From positions 1 to 64,000 of the forward strand of contig SCUS01000113.1 of assembly GCA_004297725.1 (NCBI GenBank): DNA of 64,000 nucleotides. The letters are read 5' to 3'. A program made the translations under genes and the position numbers. Below the pieces are notes generated by a model. It was not told the DNA's origin. It saw only the letters and a list, made by a program, of their open reading frames with translations, and did not search any database. Each line of letters opens with the position of its first letter. Position 1 is the stretch's first letter. This document shows, piece by piece, positions 38,169 to 47,392 of the stretch. The DNA is from Myxococcaceae bacterium. GTDB taxonomy: Bacteria > Myxococcota_A > Polyangia > Polyangiales > Ga0077539.

Positions 38169-39968
38169 GTGAGCACGACGGACGAAAAGGGACACGACAG
38201 CGATCCGCTCATCGGCCAGAACATCGCCGAAAACCGCTACAAGATCGTCAAGATCATCGGCGAAGGGGGGATGGGCAAGGTGTACCTCGGCGAGCAGAAG
38301 CTCGGCGACCGCGTGCGCCCGGTGGCCATCAAGACGCTCCAGCCCGACCTCGCTGGCGACCCCCAGATCGTGGCGCGCTTCCACCGCGAGGCCGGCACCG
38401 TCTCGCTGCTCGACCACCCCAACACCATCAAGTTCTACGAGTCGGGAGAGCTCCCGGGCGGCAAGCTCTTCGTGGCCATGGAGTTCATCCAGGGCGAGAG
38501 CCTCGCGCACAGCATCGCCCGGGGCCCGCTCGCTCCGCAGCGCATCGAGCACATCCTGCAGCAGGTGTGCGGCTCGCTCGCCGAGGCCCACGAGCACGGC
38601 ATCGTGCACCGCGACCTGAAGCCCGAGAACATCATCCTCACGCAGAAGGGCTCCAAGGGAGACTTCGTGAAGGTGCTGGATTTCGGCATCGCCAAGCGCG
38701 ACGAGTCCTCCGACGCGCAGGACGCCAAGCTTACCCGGCAGGGTATGGTGCTCGGCACGCCGCCGTACATGTCCCCGGAGCAGTTCACGGCGCAGCCGCT
38801 TCGCGCCACCAGCGACGTCTACTCCCTGGGCATCGTCGTCTACGAGATGCTCACCGGGCAGCTCCCCTTCGTGGCGAGCACCCCGTGGGAGTGGGCCACC
38901 AAGCACCTCACTGCGGCGCCGGTCCCCTTCGAGATGCACTCCAACGGGGCGACCATCCTCCCGCGGCACAAGGCCGCCGTGATGCGCGCCCTCGCCAAGG
39001 ACCAGGCGCAGCGCCCGCAGACCGTCATCGACTTCCTCAAGGAGTTCACCGGCGACACCGGCGCGGGCGCCGACTGGGCGGTCTCGACCAACCAGGGCCA
39101 CTCGTCCGGCCCGCAGGGCCAGCAGATTCCCCCCACCGCGATGGTGCCGCAGCACCCGTCGAACCCGGGCTCCCACCCGGGGATGCAGGGCGTTCCGCAG
39201 ACGATGGCGGTCAACTACCCGACGCCCACGCCCTTCAACCCGGCGTCCAACCCCAACTTCGTGCAGCCCTCCAACCAGGGCTTCACCCCGGCGCCCTCCA
39301 ACGCGGGCTTCAACCCCGTCCAGCCGCCGCCGTCCAACCCCGGGTTCCAGCCGGGCTCGGGCCAGGGCTACAGCCCCTACGGCTCGCAGCCGGGCGGCTA
39401 CAACTCCCAGCCCGGCGGCTACAACTCCCAGCCCGGGCAGCGCCCCAGCGGCGGCAGCGGCAAGATCATCGCCGGGGTCGTCGCCCTGGTGGTCATCGTC
39501 GGCGGCGTAGCGGCCTTCGCCATCGGCGGCCGCGACGACCCGGCCCCCGCGCCTGCGCCCAACGCCAACACCACCATCGCCACCACGCCGACGCCTCCCG
39601 TCGGCGTGCAGACCCCGGTCGTGCCGGTGCAGAACCAGGTGCCCACCAACGGCATCCAGCCGATTCCGTCGCCGATCAACAACCCCAGCATCCAGGCCGT
39701 GCCGGCGCCCAACAATGGCAACGACATCCAGCCCATGCCCGCGCCCAACAACCCCAGCATCCAGCCGGTGCCCCCGCCTCCCACGACAGACCCGCCGCGC
39801 CCGGTGATCCGTCGCCCGTCGAGCCCCTGCGGCCGGGAGTCGAACATCGACGACCTCATCATCAACGGCCGCTGCTCCCAGGCGCAGGCGCTGTTCCGCA
39901 CGCTCCGCTCGGCGGGGTGTCGGGTGAGCGCCTCCGACCACTTCGGCACCGCCTGCGCCGCTCCCTGA
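38169..39968 (+). CDS. Hanks-type Ser/Thr protein kinase, membrane-anchored (kinase 1)
   Basis: A 599-aa PknB-like kinase. N-terminal catalytic domain: Gly-rich loop GEGGMGKVYL, Lys55 (VAIK), catalytic loop His147-Arg-Asp-Leu-Lys (VHRDLKPEN), DFG at 171-173, and GTPPYMSPEQF. A long Pro/Gly/Asn/Gln-rich linker with repeats (PGGYNSQ, NNPSIQ) follows; a transmembrane helix lies near 432-454, and a short extracytoplasmic tail contains Cys residues (SSPCGRESN, GRCSQAQ, SAGCRVS). The GTG at 38169 has GGAG upstream and excludes an unconserved N-terminus. Confidence 0.92.
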   Translation: MSTTDEKGHDSDPLIGQNIAENRYKIVKIIGEGGMGKVYLGEQKLGDRVRPVAIKTLQPDLAGDPQIVARFHREAGTVSLLDHPNTIKFYESGELPGGKLFVAMEFIQGESLAHSIARGPLAPQRIEHILQQVCGSLAEAHEHGIVHRDLKPENIILTQKGSKGDFVKVLDFGIAKRDESSDAQDAKLTRQGMVLGTPPYMSPEQFTAQPLRATSDVYSLGIVVYEMLTGQLPFVASTPWEWATKHLTAAPVPFEMHSNGATILPRHKAAVMRALAKDQAQRPQTVIDFLKEFTGDTGAGADWAVSTNQGHSSGPQGQQIPPTAMVPQHPSNPGSHPGMQGVPQTMAVNYPTPTPFNPASNPNFVQPSNQGFTPAPSNAGFNPVQPPPSNPGFQPGSGQGYSPYGSQPGGYNSQPGGYNSQPGQRPSGGSGKIIAGVVALVVIVGGVAAFAIGGRDDPAPAPAPNANTTIATTPTPPVGVQTPVVPVQNQVPTNGIQPIPSPINNPSIQAVPAPNNGNDIQPMPAPNNPSIQPVPPPPTTDPPRPVIRRPSSPCGRESNIDDLIINGRCSQAQALFRTLRSAGCRVSASDHFGTACAAP

Positions 39969-40303
39969 GCTCGCCTCTCCTTCCGTCTGTCACTCCCCCC
40001 CACCTCAGACCTGACCTGGCAAGCCCTTGCGTCACGAAGCGAACGGGATCATGGTCCCCTCCGGTACGCCGATCGAATGCTCCCCAAGGACCTCGATCGC
40101 AGCGAACCGGGTACCGTCCGCAGAGGCCCTGAGAGACCAATGAACGGTTCACATACCCCCTGCGCCTACGAGAGCGCATTGCTGGTTGAGCCCCACGTCT
40201 CCCTGACGGACCCCCCGGAGCCTCCATCGCGCACGGTGCGCGGTGCGACGAGGCACTCCCGCCGCGACGCAGCGGCCGGGATCGTGAGGATATAGCTACG
40301 TTC
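39969..40303. other. 335-bp intergenic region with small palindromes
   Basis: No gene is supported here. It holds a perfect palindrome GCGCAC-G-GTGCGC at 40229-40241 and a TATAGC stretch near 40290 that may be a -10 element for the small downstream gene. A TGGCA...TTGC pair at 40017-40030 looks like a sigma-54 site but has 11 rather than 12 bases between the key dinucleotides. Confidence 0.6.
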
Positions 40304-40555
40304 ATGGGCACCAGTCCCTCGGCACGATTGTCGTGGTCGGAAATCTGCTCCAACCGAAGCTTCCGAGGCCGCTGGGTGGCCCTGGACGACTGTCGCTACG
40401 ACGAGCGCTCCAACCAGCCCGCGGAGGGCACCGTCATCGACGCCGATGACGACCTCGGCGCGCTCTGCAACCGCATGAAGCAGGAGCAGCGTCGGAGCTG
40501 TTCGATTCTGTTCTGCGAGGGCCTCTCGGGCATCCGCAACTTCTTCAAGCACTGA
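40304..40555 (+). CDS. Small conserved-type hypothetical protein
   Basis: Predicted 83-aa cytosolic protein. Its core, FRGRWVALDDCRYDE...EGTVIDADDDLGALCNRM...SILFCE, has the shape of DUF5678-like small proteins (GxWVAL...DD...ILF), but I am not certain of the family. It contains five cysteines. It stands alone between a kinase gene and a convergent operon, with a hairpin after its stop. Confidence 0.6.
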   Translation: MGTSPSARLSWSEICSNRSFRGRWVALDDCRYDERSNQPAEGTVIDADDDLGALCNRMKQEQRRSCSILFCEGLSGIRNFFKH

Positions 40556-40572
40556 CGCGCCAGCGAGGCGCG
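40556..40572. terminator. Compact hairpin between convergent genes
   Basis: CGCGCC-AGCGA-GGCGCG is a perfect 6-bp GC stem with a 5-base loop, immediately after the stop at 40555 and 8 bases before the stop of the minus-strand gene at 40580, as expected for a shared terminator. Confidence 0.5.
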
Positions 40573-40579
40573 AGCGACG

Positions 40580-40912
40580 CTACCGCGGCGGCTTGATGGC
40601 CGCTGCGAGGCGCGCCCTCACCAGCACCGTCGTCAGCCCGGAGACCCGCACGCGCTTGCTGCGGTTGGCGGTCCCGGCGATCACCGCCACGTCGCGCTTC
40701 GGCACCCCGAGGACCTTGGCCAGCAGCGCCACCAGCGCCGCGTTGGCCTCGCCCTCCACCGGCGGCGCCGTGAGCGCGACCCGCAGCGCCCCCTCGCGGA
40801 CGCCCTCGATCGCCTCGCGGGACGACCTGGGCTGCGCCCTCACCGCGAAGGTCACCGAGGCCTCCTCGGCGCCCACCACGAGCCCGTCCAGGGGGTCGGG
40901 CGCGTCGCTCAC
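40580..40912 (-). CDS. DUF167 (YggU-like) protein
   Basis: A 110-aa protein of the DUF167/UPF0235 family: VRAQPRSSREAIEGV, LRVALTAPPVEGEANAALV and GTANRSKRVRV are the family signatures. The function is unknown. The GTG start overlaps the methyltransferase stop, making this the last gene of a five-gene operon. Confidence 0.88.
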   Translation of the reverse strand: MSDAPDPLDGLVVGAEEASVTFAVRAQPRSSREAIEGVREGALRVALTAPPVEGEANAALVALLAKVLGVPKRDVAVIAGTANRSKRVRVSGLTTVLVRARLAAAIKPPR

Positions 40913-41715
40913 CGGGAGGGCTCCAGGGCGACCGCCTCGACGATCTGCTGCGGGTCGTCGGGACCGAGGGGCTGTCCCGTGAAGGTTCCGAGGCGACGGG
41001 CGAGGCGCAGGCCCCCGAGGGTGAGCAGCGCGCGGAGCTCGTTGGGGAAGATCTGTCGCTGGGTGAGCAGGGTCTCGTGCGCGGGAGACCCGTCCTGCGG
41101 CTCGAAGCGGATGGTCACGTGCTGCACCTGCTTCAACGGGTCGTAGCGGAAGCGCTCGGTGTAGCGCACCCGCACCCCGAGGGTCGGGTGCTTGATGGGC
41201 CGGCCGACGTAGGCGCGGTCGGGGTCTCTCGCGAGCTCCGAGGGCGAGGGGACCCGCACGTCGAAGATGAAGCGCCCGCCCGGCGCGAGGTGCTCTCGCA
41301 CGCAGCGGAAGCAGGCCGCGATCTCGTCGGGCTCGTAGAGGTGGAGCAGCGCGTTGAAGGGAGCCGTGATCAACGGGAAGGTGCGCCCCAGGTTGAAGCG
41401 GCGCATGTCGCCGCGGCGCAGCGAGAGCCGACCCCGGGGGACGCCCCGCTGCTTCGCCGTCTCCCGGGCACGCGCCAGCATCGCGGCGTTGAGGTCGAGC
41501 CCGATCACCTCCGAGCCGTCGAGCGCCGTCGGGATCGCCACGCGCCCGCTCCCCACGCCCAGCTCCAGCACCGGGGCGCCGCAGCGTCGCGCCGCCTCGC
41601 GGTAGAAGGCCACATCCTCCGCGCGACGGGAATACGCGTGGTCGTAATACGCCGCGTCGTCGTAGTGCTCCCGCGAGCCTCGCTCCAGCGGGTCGGTGTC
41701 GTCGCGGCGGATCAT
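40909..41715 (-). CDS. Class I SAM-dependent methyltransferase
   Basis: Predicted 268-aa methyltransferase. Motif I is VLELGVGSGRVAIP and the acidic end of strand 2 is EVIGLDLNAAML; APFNALLHLY and APGGRFIFDVRVPS follow. The fold is clear but the substrate is not. ATG 41715 overlaps the stop of the upstream gene by 4 bp. Confidence 0.82.
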   Translation of the reverse strand: MIRRDDTDPLERGSREHYDDAAYYDHAYSRRAEDVAFYREAARRCGAPVLELGVGSGRVAIPTALDGSEVIGLDLNAAMLARARETAKQRGVPRGRLSLRRGDMRRFNLGRTFPLITAPFNALLHLYEPDEIAACFRCVREHLAPGGRFIFDVRVPSPSELARDPDRAYVGRPIKHPTLGVRVRYTERFRYDPLKQVQHVTIRFEPQDGSPAHETLLTQRQIFPNELRALLTLGGLRLARRLGTFTGQPLGPDDPQQIVEAVALEPSR

Positions 41716-42326
41716 CGCGCGCCCCCCGCGTCGGGGGCGGGCGTGCTGGCCGTGGCGGTCCACTCGGCGACCTTCCAGGCGCCGTCGACGAGCACCAGCA
41801 CCAGGCGCTGCCCCCGGCGGCTCTCGACCATCCGGGCGTCGTCGGGGGAGGGGCCCGTGGCGTGCGCCTCGCCCAGCACCAGCCTCCGGGCGAGGCCGTC
41901 GCTCTCGGGTGGGAGCTCCGTCACGGTCACCCGCTCCAGCCGGTAGCGCGACGCCTCTCGAAACACCCTCACCCTGCGGTAGAGCTCGGCGTGCTCGGGC
42001 GGCAGCTCGGCCCCGGCGCGCTGGTCACGCTGGCAGCGGGCCAGCGTCTCCCCCGTCGCCAGCGCCGCCGCGTCGACGTAGTGGGCCCGCCAGAACGCCC
42101 GGAGGAAGCGCTCCGCCACCGCGCCAGGCGAGCCCGGGGCGTAGGCGTGCTCGTCGTCCACGGCCGGGGGCGGCTCTCCCGCGACCCGAGCCGCCGGGGC
42201 CTCCCCATGCGACGGCTCGGTCACCGTCGCCGGCGCCTGAGGGCGGGTGAGCACCAGCACCGCGCCCAGCGCCGCCACCAGCGACACCCCCGCCATCGCC
42301 ATCACCCGCGTCCGCTTCGCGCTCAC
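41712..42326 (-). CDS. Single-pass membrane protein of unknown function
   Basis: A 204-aa protein with one N-terminal membrane helix (VMAMAGVSLVAALGAVLVLT) and a periplasmic domain: a helix-rich part (GAVAERFLRAFWRAHYVDAA) and a C-terminal LVLVLVDGAWKVAEW strand pair, a shape seen in NTF2-like domains that model SnoaL/DUF4440 folds. No family is assigned. GTG 42326 overlaps the HAD stop, and an earlier start would lie in that gene. Confidence 0.7.
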   Translation of the reverse strand: MSAKRTRVMAMAGVSLVAALGAVLVLTRPQAPATVTEPSHGEAPAARVAGEPPPAVDDEHAYAPGSPGAVAERFLRAFWRAHYVDAAALATGETLARCQRDQRAGAELPPEHAELYRRVRVFREASRYRLERVTVTELPPESDGLARRLVLGEAHATGPSPDDARMVESRRGQRLVLVLVDGAWKVAEWTATASTPAPDAGGAR

Positions 42327-43135
42327 TCCGACCGCCCCGCCCTCAGCGCTGCCACCACCTCGGCGAAGCCCTCGGGGCCGTCCCCCACGGTCACGTAGGC
42401 GGGCCACGAGGGCATCCGCCCCCCGAAGCGCCGCACGCCCGCCACGCCGAAGGAGAGCGCCATCGCGCCGAAGGCGCCCGCGTCGTTGGGGCTGTCGCCC
42501 ACGTAGACCCAGCGCTCGTCGAGGGCGCTTGCGTCCAGGCCCAGCGCACCGAGCGCGGCGCGAAGGCCCCCGACCTTGTCCGCCCGGCGATAGCTCACGT
42601 GCATGTGGATGCTGCTGGTGATCCCGTGGAGCCCCGCGTCGCTCACCATCGCCAGCGCCTCCCGCACCACCGCCGGGTCGACCGTCGTTCGCTCCCCGAT
42701 GTCGAGGGCCACGTCCGTCACCCTCGCCGCCGGGTCGTGCACCACGCGCAGCGCCGGGAGCCGATCGACGATCTCCTCCACGCAGCGCCCCACCCGTCGC
42801 ATGCCCTCGTCGCGCACATCGTCCGGCTCCATGAACGCCACGCGCAGCCCGCGGTCTTCCCGCAGCACGTACGCTCCGCCGTTCTCGGTCACCACCGCGC
42901 GCACCGGGAGCACCCTCGCCAGCACCGCGCCCCAGCCCAGCGAGCGCCCGGTGGCCACCACGCAGGGCAGGCCCAGCGAGCGCACCTCCTCCAGCGCGCC
43001 GAGCACCGCCGCGGTGAGCTCACCGTGGTGGGTGAGGGTGTCGTCGAGGTCCGTCGCGACGCCCAGCACCGAGCGCCAGCGATCGGCCCCGACCGACCCG
43101 AGCGGAAGGCAGCGCTCGCCCGACCCGAGGCTCAT
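42323..43135 (-). CDS. HAD-family hydrolase (HAD-IIB, Cof-like)
   Basis: Predicted 270-aa phosphatase. Motif I is ATDLDDTLTHHG (nucleophile and acid/base Asp), motif II region LPCVVATGRSLGW, and motif IV VGDSPND. The cap position and the ATGR motif are typical of class IIB (Cof, sucrose- or mannosylglycerate-phosphate phosphatases). Substrate unknown, probably a sugar phosphate. It overlaps neighbours on both sides by 4 bp. Confidence 0.83.
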   Translation of the reverse strand: MSLGSGERCLPLGSVGADRWRSVLGVATDLDDTLTHHGELTAAVLGALEEVRSLGLPCVVATGRSLGWGAVLARVLPVRAVVTENGGAYVLREDRGLRVAFMEPDDVRDEGMRRVGRCVEEIVDRLPALRVVHDPAARVTDVALDIGERTTVDPAVVREALAMVSDAGLHGITSSIHMHVSYRRADKVGGLRAALGALGLDASALDERWVYVGDSPNDAGAFGAMALSFGVAGVRRFGGRMPSWPAYVTVGDGPEGFAEVVAALRAGRSE

Positions 43136-44334
43136 GTGATCCGCAGCGTGGCGCACTTCAGGTAGCGCCCTTCGACGAAGGCCAGCGGGGTCGGGTGGTC
43201 GCTCGCCGCGCCGTCGAGCCGCAGCATCACCGCGTCGCGACCCGCGTCTCGGACGCCCGCCAGCACCGCGCGGATGAACTCCTCGGGCGTCACGTGCCCC
43301 GAGCACGAGCAGGTCACCATCACCCCGCCGGTGGTCACCCGACGCGCGGCCTCGGAGTTCACCTTGCGGTAGTGCCGCAGCGCCCCCTCGACCTCTCTCG
43401 CGTTGCTCGCCAGCTTCGGCGGATCGCAGATCACCAGGTCGAAGCGCTCGTTCTTCTGGTCGAGGGCCACCGCCACCTTGAGCGCGTCGCCCCGCTCGAA
43501 GCGCACCACCCCGTCGACCCCGTTGGCCGCCGCCGCCGCGGTCGCCGCCGCGATCGCCCCGGCCGCGCTGTCGACGCCCAGCACCTCCGTCGCCCCGCCG
43601 CGCGCCGCCGCCATCGAGAAGCCGCCCAGGTAGCAGAAGAGGTCGAGCACCCGACGCCCGGAGGCCATCGCCGCGACGCGGGCGCGGTTCTCCCGCTGGT
43701 CGAAGAAGTACCCGGTCTTCTGGCCGGAGCCCGCCCGACCCGGCGCCGGGAGCGACCAGGTGTTACCGCCCTCGGTAAAGGTCAGCGACTCGTCGTCGTC
43801 GCCGAGGAGGATGCCCTCGCGGGGGGTGATCCCCTCCAGGGTCTGGTGCTTCGGCGACGACACCTCGAAGACCCGCTTCGCGCCGGTGACGTCTCGCAGC
43901 GCCTGCGCGATGGCCGCCTCGCGGCGCTTCATCCCCACGGTGAGGAGCTGCACCACCACGCTGTCGCCGAAGACGTCGGCGATGAGACCGGCGAGCCCGT
44001 CGCCCTCGGCGTTGATCAGCCGGTAGCCGTTGGTCCCTGGCGCGGGGAGGCCCAGCAGAGAGCGCCGCCAGCCGGCCGCCTCGGCGATGCGCTTGTGGAG
44101 CCAGCGCTCGTCGAGCTCGGCGGAGACGTCGCGGGTGAGCACCCGCACCGGGATCGCGCTCGACGGCGACCAGTACCCGCGACCCAGGGGGTTGCCTCTC
44201 GGGTCGCGCACGATGACGTCGTCGCCGGGCGCGGGCTCGCCCTCCACGCGACCTACGGCCTGGGCGTACACCCAGGGGTGCCCGAGCCAGACCGGCTGTA
44301 CATGACCCGGGCGGAGATGAACGGTCGCGACCAT
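43132..44334 (-). CDS. rlmI: RlmI-like 23S rRNA (cytosine) methyltransferase
   Basis: A 400-aa protein with an N-terminal PUA domain (GHPWVYAQAVGRVEG), the central RLINAEGDGLAGLIAD segment, and a Rossmann methyltransferase domain (RVLDLFCYLGGFSMAAA, VICDPPKLA) ending TCSCSGHV. This is the YccW/RlmI family, which methylates 23S rRNA cytosine (position 1962 in E. coli). GATAGA lies about 13 bases upstream of the ATG. It is the first gene of a five-gene operon. Confidence 0.88.
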   Translation of the reverse strand: MVATVHLRPGHVQPVWLGHPWVYAQAVGRVEGEPAPGDDVIVRDPRGNPLGRGYWSPSSAIPVRVLTRDVSAELDERWLHKRIAEAAGWRRSLLGLPAPGTNGYRLINAEGDGLAGLIADVFGDSVVVQLLTVGMKRREAAIAQALRDVTGAKRVFEVSSPKHQTLEGITPREGILLGDDDESLTFTEGGNTWSLPAPGRAGSGQKTGYFFDQRENRARVAAMASGRRVLDLFCYLGGFSMAAARGGATEVLGVDSAAGAIAAATAAAAANGVDGVVRFERGDALKVAVALDQKNERFDLVICDPPKLASNAREVEGALRHYRKVNSEAARRVTTGGVMVTCSCSGHVTPEEFIRAVLAGVRDAGRDAVMLRLDGAASDHPTPLAFVEGRYLKCATLRIT

Positions 44335-44435
44335 AGGGGGCTTCTATCCTCTGCGCGGCTCTACGCGATGGGACCCTCGCCGCGCAAGCCGCGAGGTTGT
44401 CCGGGTGATCGCGGCGTGCAAAGGCTGACGGTGCC

Positions 44436-45623
44436 GTGAGCGAGACGAAACCAAGGCCCGTGCCGGCCTTCAACCCGTGGCGACGGTGGTTCCTCGCGCG
44501 GGTGCTCGGGTCCATCGGGCTGATGCAGCTCCCGGCGGTGGGGCTGCTCGCGGCCGCGCTTCGAGAGCTCACCGGCCTCGGGCTGCTCCCTTGCGCCGCG
44601 GTCTCGCTGGCGCTCCACCTCGCGGGCGCCTCGGTGCTGGTCCACCGGCTGCGCTGGTGGATCGACGACGTCCGCGCCCCATGGTGGCGCCCGTGGCTGC
44701 TGGAGATCCCCTACTCGGTCTACGCCACCGCCTGCTTCCTGGCGGCGCCCCTCGCGTGGGTGGCGCTGCTGGGAGGCGGCGTCGCCTCCCTCACCGGGCA
44801 CCCCGTGGCCCCGGCCACCCGATGGCTGGGCCCGCTCTACGCCGTCGCCGGGGCGCTCACCCTCTGGGGGAGCACCGTGGGAAGGGCGTGGGCGAGGGTG
44901 AACCGGGTAGAGGTCCCGGTCGTGGGGCTGCCAGAGGCCTTCGACGGCTACCGCATCGCCCACGTCTCGGACGTCCACTGCGGGCCCTATGTTCCCGGGT
45001 GGATGTTCGAGGGGTGGGCCAGGGCCGTGCGCTCGCTGAGGCCCGACCTGGTGGCCCTCACCGGCGACCTCATCACCGTGGGCGAAGGGTACCTCGAGGA
45101 CGTCACGGCCTTCGCGAGAGGCCTCGTCGCCAGGGACGGCGTGGTCGCGTGCATGGGCAACCACGACTACTTCCAGACCGACGAGGGCGTGGTGAGGGCG
45201 CTCGACCTCGCAGGGGTCACGCTGCTTCGCAACGGCGCCACGCGGGTCTCTCGCGGCGACGCGACGCTCCACCTCGCCGGAGTCGACGACCGATGGTCCC
45301 GCCGTGACGACGTCGAGCTCGCGCTCCGAGGCGTCCCCGAGGGGGAGCCCGTGGTGATGCTCGCCCACGACCCGGCGTGCTGGCCCGACATCGTCCGAAG
45401 GGGCGTGGCGCTCACCCTGAGCGGCCACACCCACGGGGGGCAGTTCGGGCTGCCGCTGGGCCCGCGGCTCAACCTCGGCCGTATCGCGTCGCGCTTCTCC
45501 GCGGGGCTCTTCCGCGACGGGGCGAGCGCCCTCTTCGTGAGCCGAGGCATCGGGACGACGGGCGTTCCGACGCGCGTCGGGATGGCCCCGGAGATCGCGC
45601 TCCTCGTGCTGCGCCGGGCCTGA
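44436..45623 (+). CDS. Membrane-anchored metallophosphoesterase (YaeI-like)
   Basis: Predicted 395-aa protein: about four hydrophobic helices (residues 20-150) and a calcineurin-like phosphoesterase domain with all metal-site motifs, IAHVSDVHCG, LTGDLI, MGNHDYF, VMLAHDP and LSGHTHGGQ. The YaeI/LpxG-like branch acts on lipids or lipid precursors, but the substrate here is not known. GTG start at 44436, divergent from rlmI. Confidence 0.88.
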   Translation: MSETKPRPVPAFNPWRRWFLARVLGSIGLMQLPAVGLLAAALRELTGLGLLPCAAVSLALHLAGASVLVHRLRWWIDDVRAPWWRPWLLEIPYSVYATACFLAAPLAWVALLGGGVASLTGHPVAPATRWLGPLYAVAGALTLWGSTVGRAWARVNRVEVPVVGLPEAFDGYRIAHVSDVHCGPYVPGWMFEGWARAVRSLRPDLVALTGDLITVGEGYLEDVTAFARGLVARDGVVACMGNHDYFQTDEGVVRALDLAGVTLLRNGATRVSRGDATLHLAGVDDRWSRRDDVELALRGVPEGEPVVMLAHDPACWPDIVRRGVALTLSGHTHGGQFGLPLGPRLNLGRIASRFSAGLFRDGASALFVSRGIGTTGVPTRVGMAPEIALLVLRRA

Positions 45624-45680
45624 GCGCGGGCGCGCCTCCGCAGAGGCACCTGTGTTAGCGTCGAAGGCGGCTATCAGCGC

Positions 45681-47369
45681 ATGAACGGCAAGCCCGGCAC
45701 ATCACCACCCGAAGGGCGCGGTGACCCTTTCGGCCTCGTCGGAGCGAGGCTCGACGCACGATACGAGGTCGGCGAGCTGGTGGCGCAGGGCGGCTTCGGC
45801 GTCGTGTACCGGGCGCTGCACCGGGAACTGCGGAAGTCCGTCGCCATCAAGGTGCTCAAGACCCCGGCGGACTTCTCCCAGAGGCAGCAGGCGGACTTCC
45901 TCCGTCGCTTCGCCGACGAGGCGCGCACCGTCGCCCAGCTCGATCACCCGCACATCGTCCGGGTGCTCGACTTCGGCACCTCCATCATGCCCAGCGGCGC
46001 CCGCGCGCCGTGGATGGCCCTGGAGTGGCTGGAGGGCGTGACCCTGGAGTCGGACTTCAACGAGCGCATCCAGAGCGGCTCCGGCGGGCGATCGCCGGCG
46101 GAGTGCGCGGCGCTGTTGTTCCCGGTCATCGAGGCCGTCGGGGTGGCGCACGAGGAGGGCGTCGTGCACCGCGACATCAAGCCCAGCAACCTGATGATCG
46201 TGACCGGGAGGCGCGGCGACCCGCGGCTGAAGCTGCTGGATTTCGGCATCGCCAAGGTGATGGCTCCGGATGAGCGGCGCTCCGCCGACCGGGCGCAGAC
46301 CCTCACCCAGGTGCAGGCCTTCTCGCCGGACTACGCCTCCCCGGAGCAGGTGAGCGGGACCCGCACGGGCCCCTGGACGGACGTCCACTCGCTGGCGCTT
46401 CTGCTCTCCGAGATGCTCACCGGCGCGGTGCCCTTCGACGGCGCCGACGCCATGGAGATGTGCGCCAACGTGCTCGCCCCGAAGCGCCCGACGCCCGCGC
46501 GCTTCGGCGTCGACGTCGGGCCCTGGGAGGCGGTCCTCGGGAAGGCGCTCGCGCTCGATCCCACCCGGCGCTACGGCAACGCGACAGACCTCCTCGCCGC
46601 GCTGATGGACAACCTCCCGCCGGGGGTCAGCCCCAGCGAAGCGCTGCTCCGCATCTCGCAGACCGGGCCGCTGCGACCCACCCCGGTCACCCCGACGCCC
46701 GCCGACGGCGTGACCCCGTTGATCGGCGCCCGCGTCGAGCAGCTCGCCCCCACCTTCCGACCGTCCCCCCCGATCGACATCGGCCGCGCCTCGACGCTGC
46801 TCGCGCTGCCGTCGCAGCCCCAGGCGCCGGGCCAGCCCGAGGCCTCCGCGGCGCCCGCGGAGGCGCCCTCTTCGATCGTCGCCGAGACCACCCGCCCCCC
46901 GCCGCCGCCGGGCTCGTCGTCCTTCGCGCCGCACCCGATGCAGCAGGGCATCCCCACGGAGCCCATCGCCCACTCCCGCTCCGTCGCGGCCCCGGCGCTG
47001 CTGGTCGTCATCGGGCTCTTCTTCGGAGGCCTCGTCGCCTCCGCCGCGGTCCTGCTGCTGCGCCCGTCGGGGTCGACCGTTCGACCCCCGCTCTCCTCCG
47101 TCGTCGCCGCCCCGAGGGCCCCCGCGGTCGTCGCCCCGCCCGTCGCCCCGCCCGTCGCTGCGGTCGTCGCTGTGGTCGTCGATGCGTCCTCGCCCGTCGC
47201 TGCGGTCGTGGATGCGTCCTCGCCCGTCGCCGCGGTCGTCGATGCGTCCACGGTCGATGCGGCGGTCGCGGCCGTGGAGCAAGATCGTCCCCGGCATCGC
47301 TCCTCCCGGCACCGCTCCCGTCCCCACCGCAGCCGCCGTCACCACCGCTCGCGCGTCCCCGCGGAGTGA
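45681..47369 (+). CDS. Hanks-type Ser/Thr protein kinase with basic tail (kinase 2)
   Basis: A 562-aa kinase: Gly-rich loop AQGGFGVVYRA, Lys57 (VAIK), catalytic loop His163-Arg-Asp-Ile-Lys (VHRDIKPSN), DFG at 187-189 and DYASPEQVSG. A Pro-rich linker, a membrane helix (about 438-461), then an unusual extracytoplasmic tail: repeated VVDASSPVAA units followed by an Arg/His-rich end (RHRSSRHRSRPHRSRRHHRS). GTTAGCGT at 45654-45661 may be a -10 element. Confidence 0.92.
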   Translation: MNGKPGTSPPEGRGDPFGLVGARLDARYEVGELVAQGGFGVVYRALHRELRKSVAIKVLKTPADFSQRQQADFLRRFADEARTVAQLDHPHIVRVLDFGTSIMPSGARAPWMALEWLEGVTLESDFNERIQSGSGGRSPAECAALLFPVIEAVGVAHEEGVVHRDIKPSNLMIVTGRRGDPRLKLLDFGIAKVMAPDERRSADRAQTLTQVQAFSPDYASPEQVSGTRTGPWTDVHSLALLLSEMLTGAVPFDGADAMEMCANVLAPKRPTPARFGVDVGPWEAVLGKALALDPTRRYGNATDLLAALMDNLPPGVSPSEALLRISQTGPLRPTPVTPTPADGVTPLIGARVEQLAPTFRPSPPIDIGRASTLLALPSQPQAPGQPEASAAPAEAPSSIVAETTRPPPPPGSSSFAPHPMQQGIPTEPIAHSRSVAAPALLVVIGLFFGGLVASAAVLLLRPSGSTVRPPLSSVVAAPRAPAVVAPPVAPPVAAVVAVVVDASSPVAAVVDASSPVAAVVDASTVDAAVAAVEQDRPRHRSSRHRSRPHRSRRHHRSRVPAE

Positions 47370-47392
47370 CCGCGCGCGCTACGCTCCGCGCC

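Noticed and set aside
40017..40030. Sigma-54 promoter (TGGCA...TTGC)
   Set aside because: The GG to GC offset is 11 bases instead of 12, and it is nearly 300 bases from the next gene.
40077..40295. 72-codon open frame before the small protein
   Set aside because: No ribosome site, no recognisable pattern, and composition like random GC-rich sequence.
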